Source: Dysgonamonadaceae bacterium
GTDB lineage: Bacteria; Bacteroidota; Bacteroidia; Bacteroidales; Azobacteroidaceae
Length of the DNA: 12,139 nt
Direction of reading: 5' to 3'
Assembly: GCA_031276105.1 (NCBI GenBank)
Contig: JAISNS010000257.1
Span: 1 to 12,139, forward strand
Below, piece by piece: positions 8,695-12,139 of the stretch (position 1 is its first letter; every line of letters begins with the position of its first letter). The notes under the pieces were generated by a model, which did no database searches, was not told the origin of the DNA, and saw only the letters and a list, made by a program, of their open reading frames with translations. A program made the translations under genes and the position numbers.

Positions 8695-8737
8695 TTCCTC
8701 TGTTGGGACAAGGTTCCACCTCGTTCCAACAGAGGAA
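8695..8737. repeat. Long hairpin-forming inverted repeat in the divergent gap
   Basis: Left arm 8695-8714 and right arm 8718-8737 pair at 19 of 20 positions (18 Watson-Crick, one G-T, one mismatch) around a 3-nt loop. The first 12 pairs, TTCCTCTGTTGG with CCAACAGAGGAA, are perfect. No T-run follows on either strand, so a simple intrinsic terminator is unlikely, and no gene ends nearby. It lies outside the transcripts expected from the two promoters seen here, so a DNA-level element (protein site, REP-like repeat) or an unannotated small RNA are the options. Confidence 0.7.
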
Positions 8738-8741
8738 AACG

Positions 8742-8772
8742 ATTGTGTATTGAAAGGAAAGACGTATCTTTG
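8742..8772 (+). promoter_or_regulatory. Bacteroides-type promoter for the ATPase gene
   Basis: ATTG at 8742-8745 and TATCTTTG at 8765-8772 match the -33 (TTTG) and -7 (TAnnTTTG) elements with a 19-bp gap, the preferred spacing in Bacteroides. Transcription would start near 8779, giving an A-rich leader of about 28 nt before ATG 8807. The hairpin ends 4 bp upstream of the -33 element, where a regulator or cruciform could affect polymerase. Confidence 0.62.
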
Positions 8773-8806
8773 TGAGTAATTTATGAATTAAAAACGAAAG
8801 AAATAT

Positions 8807-10129
8807 ATGAATAATAAGAAACTAATTGAACGAAAACAATATATGCAGACTTTGCGCAACTTGAAAGACCAAGATATTATCAAGGTTATTACCGGCGTGC
8901 GGCGTTGCGGAAAATCCACATTATTGCAGATGTTTGCCGATGAACTGTTGCAAAATGGAGTTTCACAGCAACAAATTCAGTTTTATAATTTTGAAGATTT
9001 GGATACGTTGGCAATCGGCGATATATTTCAGATACATTCACTCATTAAAAGCAAACTGGTTGAAGACAAGATGAACTATATTTTCCTTGATGAAGTGCAG
9101 AATATAAAAGATTTTCAACGACTTGTAGACAGCTTGTTTATCAAGAAAAATTGTGACGTGTATGTAACCGGCTCAAATGCCTATTTACTTTCGGGCGAGT
9201 TGGCTACCTTGCTCACAGGAAGGTATATCGAAACTAATATTTTGCCGTTGCAATTTTCTGAATATTATGATTTTATAGCTGCAAAACCGCCAAACTTATC
9301 AAAAATAGAAAGTTTGGCGGTTTCAGAAGGGCAATATATTGATTATGATAAAAATACATTGCCAAATTCGACAAACTTATCAAAGATAGAAACCTTGTCG
9401 GCTTTCGTAATGGAAGGCGGTATCCCCGAATATTATAATCAAAAAAATATCAGCCGAAAACAGGCGGATAGTTTTGTGCAAAGTGTTTTAACTGCGATTA
9501 TTGAGAAGGATATTTTTCAACGATTAACCGTTAAAGACAAACACAATTTTAACAAGATTATTGACTTTGTTTTTGATTCGGTCGGTTCATTTGTTTCGCC
9601 GCGTTCTATTTCCGAAACGCTACGAACACACGGCACAATAATAGACAAAGAAACTGTTGCAAAATATCTTGATACCTTATGCGATGCGTTTTTGCTGTAT
9701 AAAGCCCAGCGATACGAAATCAAGGGGAAAGAACTGTTGAAAACATTGAATAAATACTATTTGGTTGACCCGTGTTTCCGCAAAGTTCGCTTGCGGCGGG
9801 ATATGAAAAAGGATATTACACACTGGTTGGAAAACGTCGTCTATTTTGAGTTGTTGCGCCGTAATAAAGAGGTATTTGTCGGGCAAATAAACGGTAAGGA
9901 AGTCGATTTTGTAGTGATTGACCATGACGGTTACACCTCCTATTATCAGGTTGCATGGACTACCATGACGCCAGAAGCGCTGGAACGCGAACTGGCTTCG
10001 CTCAATGCCATTAAAGATTCCAACCCCAAATACCTGCTGACTACCGATACAGATATCAACCCTGTGTATAACGGTATTCGCAAACTGAATGTAGTGGATT
10101 GGATGCTGACAAAGAGTGCGACAATTTGA
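8807..10129 (+). CDS. AAA_14 / DUF4143 ATP-binding protein with in-frame palindromic insertions
   Basis: This 440-residue protein belongs to a large prokaryotic ATPase family of unknown biological role. The N-terminal AAA domain has Walker A GVRRCGKST (30-38), Walker B YIFLDE (91-96), a sensor-like VTGSNA (120-125) and LLTGRY with a probable arginine finger R139. The C-terminal DUF4143 part resembles PD-(D/E)XK nucleases: LENVVYFELLRR (341-352), GKEVDF with E365 and D367, then YYQVAW (379-384), where the usual Lys is Ala383. Between the lobes, residues about 161-200, are two copies of NLSKIE encoded by palindromic DNA (9284-9401), directly before the conserved EGGIPEYY. The gene looks more AT-rich than the uvrA cluster and stands alone with its own promoter, which suits accessory, transferred DNA. 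Such genes have been linked to toxin-like or mobile contexts, but nothing here proves that. Confidence 0.88.
   Translation: MNNKKLIERKQYMQTLRNLKDQDIIKVITGVRRCGKSTLLQMFADELLQNGVSQQQIQFYNFEDLDTLAIGDIFQIHSLIKSKLVEDKMNYIFLDEVQNIKDFQRLVDSLFIKKNCDVYVTGSNAYLLSGELATLLTGRYIETNILPLQFSEYYDFIAAKPPNLSKIESLAVSEGQYIDYDKNTLPNSTNLSKIETLSAFVMEGGIPEYYNQKNISRKQADSFVQSVLTAIIEKDIFQRLTVKDKHNFNKIIDFVFDSVGSFVSPRSISETLRTHGTIIDKETVAKYLDTLCDAFLLYKAQRYEIKGKELLKTLNKYYLVDPCFRKVRLRRDMKKDITHWLENVVYFELLRRNKEVFVGQINGKEVDFVVIDHDGYTSYYQVAWTTMTPEALERELASLNAIKDSNPKYLLTTDTDINPVYNGIRKLNVVDWMLTKSATI
9284..9323. repeat. Palindromic element copy 1 inside the ATPase gene
   Basis: A perfect 14-bp inverted repeat, AAACCGCCAAACTT (9284-9297) and AAGTTTGGCGGTTT (9310-9323), flanks a 12-nt loop, ATCAAAAATAGA. 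In the reading frame it encodes PPNLSKIESLAV (161-172). Such a long perfect palindrome inside a coding region is not explained by protein constraint. Confidence 0.8.
9368..9401. repeat. Palindromic element copy 2 inside the ATPase gene
   Basis: A second, weaker copy lies exactly 81 bp (27 codons) downstream in the same orientation. Arms TCGACAAACTT (9368-9378) and AACCTTGTCGG (9391-9401) flank the loop ATCAAAGATAGA. It encodes STNLSKIETLS. Relative to copy 1, the C-G pair at arm position 4 has become A-T, a compensatory change; two inner pairs are lost. Confidence 0.7.
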
Positions 10130-10188
10130 AATGCACCCGGTGTGCTTGCTGTTTTTGAATTTTCAACAGAAATCAAAAAACTAATCTC

Positions 10189-10350
10189 ATGAAAAAGAAG
10201 ATTTGCCCGTTATGCGGTTCGGACGAAGTATTCCAATCGAAGAAAGGCGGTTGGCTGTTTCTTATTACATCGCTTTTGTTTTTGTTTCCTACCCCGTTTT
10301 TTAAGAAATCATACCATTGCTTCGGTTGTGACGCCGATTTTAATGCCTGA
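10189..10350 (+). CDS. Small zinc-ribbon protein with hydrophobic core
   Basis: A 53-residue reading frame starts at ATG 10189 after an A-rich leader, 59 bp downstream of the ATPase gene on the same strand. It has two CxxC pairs, CPLC (6-9) and CFGC (44-47), a spacing suited to one zinc ribbon. Between them is a strongly hydrophobic stretch, WLFLITSLLFLF (22-33), ending in PTPFF, long enough to dip into or cross a membrane as a hairpin. The first residues (KKK) are basic. I do not recognise a named family; small zinc-ribbon proteins of this kind seem common in Bacteroidota, and no function is known. The four regularly placed cysteines argue that it is a real gene in spite of its length. Confidence 0.72.
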   Translation: MKKKICPLCGSDEVFQSKKGGWLFLITSLLFLFPTPFFKKSYHCFGCDADFNA

Positions 10351-10380
10351 CTGGCTTTCGACGAAGCAAATCTTTATAAT

Positions 10381-10428
10381 GCACGGCCATACGTCGCTGT
10401 CGTGGAGACGTACGCCGTGCGTCTCTAC
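10381..10428. repeat. Two mutually exclusive hairpins between convergent genes
   Basis: Hairpin A: GTGGAGACGTAC (10402-10413) pairs with GTGCGTCTCTAC (10417-10428), 12 positions with two G-T pairs, loop GCC. Hairpin B: GCACGGC (10381-10387) pairs with GCCGTGC (10414-10420) and TACGTC (10390-10395) with GACGTA (10407-10412). The two use overlapping bases and cannot coexist. The element lies 30 bp after the small zinc-ribbon gene and 5 bp after the stop of the GLUG gene. No T-run follows, so it is either a non-canonical bidirectional terminator or an intergenic palindromic repeat; GAGACG/CGTCTC ends are typical of such repeats. Confidence 0.6.
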
Positions 10429-10433
10429 AATGT

Positions 10434-11912
10434 TTACTGCTTAATAAATTTATGCATCACCACTCCCCTATCGCCCTGTATGCCGACAAGATATATTCCG
10501 GCGGGCAGTCGGGCGATGTCTATCGTGGTTGTCTCGCCGGTGGCGGTGTCGCTAAGCAGCAGGTTGCCGCTGATGGAATAGATGCGCAGTGTTTCGTTGC
10601 CTTGCAGGCCGGCGAGGGTGATCTGATCGTCGGCGGGATTGAACGATGCAGGGACAGCAGGGTGAACGTAGCCCGTTTGCAAATCTTTTTCCCATAATAA
10701 ATGAGGCAAGTCCAACATAAACCAAACCGTATTAAAATTCCAACCTAGATTTTCCTCCAGCCATGATTGGGACTGAAAGGATGTTATGTTTTCATCTTTT
10801 CCGTCTTTGCTGTGTGCATATTGGCTACTTTGTGTTGCACCGTTGATTTGCATGGATGCGAGGGCATAGCAACTTTCAAGCGACGCATTATCAATTGTCC
10901 CAACTATTCTTCCGGAATAGACATAGTTTGCTGATCCCGATTTCCGCGTACAGGTAATGGTAGCATTGGCTGCGAAACAATTGTTTATGTTTACCTCAGT
11001 GGCATCGCCGGAGATTCCGCCGGAAGAATAGGTAGAATTATTCAAAGCCGAAATCGCTCCGGTATTGTAGCAATTGATTATACTTCCACCGTGGGCGCGA
11101 CCGCAAATTCCGCCGGTATAAGAAGAAAAAGTATTAGAAGCCGAAATTGCTCCGGCATTGTAACAATTGCTTATGTTGACAGCATTATCATCATAGCTGC
11201 CACAAATTCCGCCGGCAAAAGAAGTGGCAGACGAAGCAGGCGAAATTGTTCCTGCATTGTAGCAATTGCTTATACTTCCGCTTCCGATATAACCGCAAAT
11301 TCCGCCGGAACGAGAATAAGTAGATGAAGAAGTCGAAATCGTTCCGGTATTGTAGCAATTGATTATAGCGCTTCCACCTCCATTCCCACAAATTCCGCCG
11401 GAATGAGAAGTGGTGGCATAAGAAGCCGAGGAGGAAGAAAAAATCGCTCCTCCATTGTAGCAATTGCTTATACTTCCGCTTCCGGCATAGCCGCAAATTC
11501 CACCTGTATAGTTGTTACCTCCATTCATGTTTCCGCGTACACTTCCATCTACGCGCAAGTTTTTAATAGCGCCGCCGGACAATTGGCCGAATACGCCTAC
11601 GTAATTGCTGGTGGCATTTATATTGACGGTTATTTTATGCCCGCCGCCATCAAAAGCGCCTTTAAACATAAATGGGTAACCGTTACCAATAATTGTCGTA
11701 ATTACATCGCTTATATCTCGAGTAAGTCGGAAATACTTGTCGGCAGAATACGCCGCATCACTGTTTGTCGCCGCCGCCAAGGCTTCCATATCTGCTTTGG
11801 AAGAGATAAGGTAGGGATCGGCTACCGTGCCAGAACCGCCGGAATAAGATTGGGGAAAGGCTGTTGGCGAGCAAAAAATACAAAGTGTTAGAATTATATT
11901 TTTTTTGTTCAT
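10434..11912 (-). CDS. Secreted GLUG-repeat protein with T9SS C-terminal sorting domain
   Basis: From ATG 11912 this is a 492-residue secreted protein. Residues 1-21 form a signal peptide (MNKK, then IILTLCIFC, cleavage near AFPQ/S). An ATG at 11960 would add 16 residues and bury the signal, so I prefer 11912. YSGGSGTVADPYLIS opens the mature part, followed by DGGGHKITV and a stretch leading into beta-helix-like repeats. About six units of the pattern GGICG...ISNCYNxGxIS (residues about 135-325) match the GLUG motif of bacterial surface and adhesin-like proteins. A WLEENLGWNFNTVW segment follows. The last 78 residues are a type A T9SS sorting domain: NPADDQ, LRIYSISGNLLL, IDIARLPAGIYLV and KFIKQ. 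It would cross the inner membrane by Sec and the outer membrane by T9SS, then be released or anchored. Ligand is unknown. Confidence 0.9.
   Translation of the reverse strand: MNKKNIILTLCIFCSPTAFPQSYSGGSGTVADPYLISSKADMEALAAATNSDAAYSADKYFRLTRDISDVITTIIGNGYPFMFKGAFDGGGHKITVNINATSNYVGVFGQLSGGAIKNLRVDGSVRGNMNGGNNYTGGICGYAGSGSISNCYNGGAIFSSSSASYATTSHSGGICGNGGGSAIINCYNTGTISTSSSTYSRSGGICGYIGSGSISNCYNAGTISPASSATSFAGGICGSYDDNAVNISNCYNAGAISASNTFSSYTGGICGRAHGGSIINCYNTGAISALNNSTYSSGGISGDATEVNINNCFAANATITCTRKSGSANYVYSGRIVGTIDNASLESCYALASMQINGATQSSQYAHSKDGKDENITSFQSQSWLEENLGWNFNTVWFMLDLPHLLWEKDLQTGYVHPAVPASFNPADDQITLAGLQGNETLRIYSISGNLLLSDTATGETTTIDIARLPAGIYLVGIQGDRGVVMHKFIKQ
11005..11515. repeat. Tandem DNA repeats encoding GLUG units
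   Basis: Six units recur every 92-104 bp. Each contains a core like CAAATTCCGCCGG (near 11011, 11104, 11203, 11296, 11388 and 11493 on the + strand) encoding GGICG. Each also has a TTGTAGCAATTG block encoding NCYN. The DNA is more alike between inner units than the varied Ser-rich spacers, which suggests recent duplication and scope for copy-number change. Confidence 0.75.
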
Positions 11913-11972
11913 GACTGTTTTATAAATAGAATTAGCTGTTAAAAAATAAATCTTTTTCATTTGAAATAAAAA

Positions 11973-12139
11973 TTAGATGTCTATCACAGTTGTCTCGCCG
12001 GTGGCGGGATCGACATTTCCGCCGGTTTGGCGACGTTATAGATTTGTTTTACTTTACGGTTAAACATGATAACGACCGACCCTCCCGAACTTGCGGTGAA
12101 TCGACAGTGCGGAAAGGCGACGCCCTGAACGGTGGCAAA
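11973..12139 (-). pseudogene. Frameshifted, truncated T9SS sorting-domain remnant (5' end outside window)
   Basis: The - strand is open from the window edge to a TGA at 11984-11986 (51 residues). Its segment QIYNVAK aligns with RIYSISG of the GLUG protein. After a one-base deletion, the next frame reads VDPATGETTVIDI and stops at TAA 11973-11975; the GLUG protein has SDTATGETTTIDIARLP here. With that one base restored the two align without gaps. At DNA level 11976-12007 matches 10515-10546 at 29 of 32 bases, and the distance from this block to ATAGAT is 30 against 31 nt. The terminal ARLPAGIYLV to KFIKQ part is missing. It may be a dead paralogue, or the tail of a different gene that happens to overlap a duplicated fragment. 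Confidence 0.5.

Noticed and set aside
10130..10160. GCAC...GTGC hairpin followed by a T-rich stretch after the ATPase gene
   Set aside because: Only four pairs can form cleanly, so an intrinsic terminator cannot be supported.
11005..11515. Regularly spaced repeats that could suggest a CRISPR array
   Set aside because: Repeats are degenerate, spaced 92-104 bp, and encode GLUG units in one open frame.
11403..11891. 162-codon + strand open frame opposite the GLUG gene
   Set aside because: A shadow created by the repetitive Ser/Gly codons of the GLUG protein on the other strand.
11987..12060. Short + strand open frames at the window end
   Set aside because: They lie opposite the sorting-domain remnant and lack any recognisable feature.

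Overview
The window reads as chromosomal DNA of a Bacteroidota bacterium, most likely of the order Bacteroidales. Four things point there: promoter-like TAnnTTTG elements, mostly A-rich leaders in place of strong Shine-Dalgarno sites, a GldB-family lipoprotein, and a surface protein with a type IX secretion (T9SS) C-terminal sorting domain. Nothing can be assigned to a genus from the sequence alone.

Layout. (1) 1-2155, + strand: a possible 3' end of a cobalamin riboswitch, a 7-bp tandem repeat, and a TonB-dependent outer-membrane receptor without the SusC-type N-terminal extension. (2) 2161-8601, - strand: five closely spaced genes reading uvrA, Nif3-like protein, coiled-coil C4 zinc-ribbon protein, Nudix hydrolase, GldB-like lipoprotein, with gaps of 27, 8, 7 and 48 bp, probably one transcription unit started by a TAACTTTG element just before uvrA. 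(3) 8602-8806: a divergent regulatory region holding the uvrA -7 element, an octamer tandem repeat, a 20-position hairpin with a 3-nt loop, and a good Bacteroides-type promoter for the next gene. (4) 8807-10350, + strand: an AAA_14/DUF4143 ATPase interrupted in frame by two copies of a palindromic element, then a 53-residue zinc-ribbon protein with a hydrophobic core. (5) 10381-10428: a pair of mutually exclusive hairpins between convergent genes. (6) 10434-11912, - strand: a secreted GLUG-repeat protein with a T9SS sorting domain. (7) 11973-12139, - strand: a frameshifted and truncated remnant of a second T9SS sorting domain.

How the parts relate. The receptor would bring a scarce nutrient across the outer membrane, possibly a corrinoid. 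The uvrA cluster is housekeeping: nucleotide excision repair plus small metal-binding and nucleotide-clearing proteins. GldB is linked to gliding and T9SS function in Flavobacterium, and the GLUG protein is a predicted T9SS cargo. The ATPase region looks like accessory DNA.

The strongest unusual signal is the pair of palindromic elements inside the ATPase gene (9284-9401). They are in frame, lie 81 bp apart, share the peptide NLSKIE, and show a compensatory base-pair change. They resemble in concept the Rickettsia palindromic elements that insert into protein genes.
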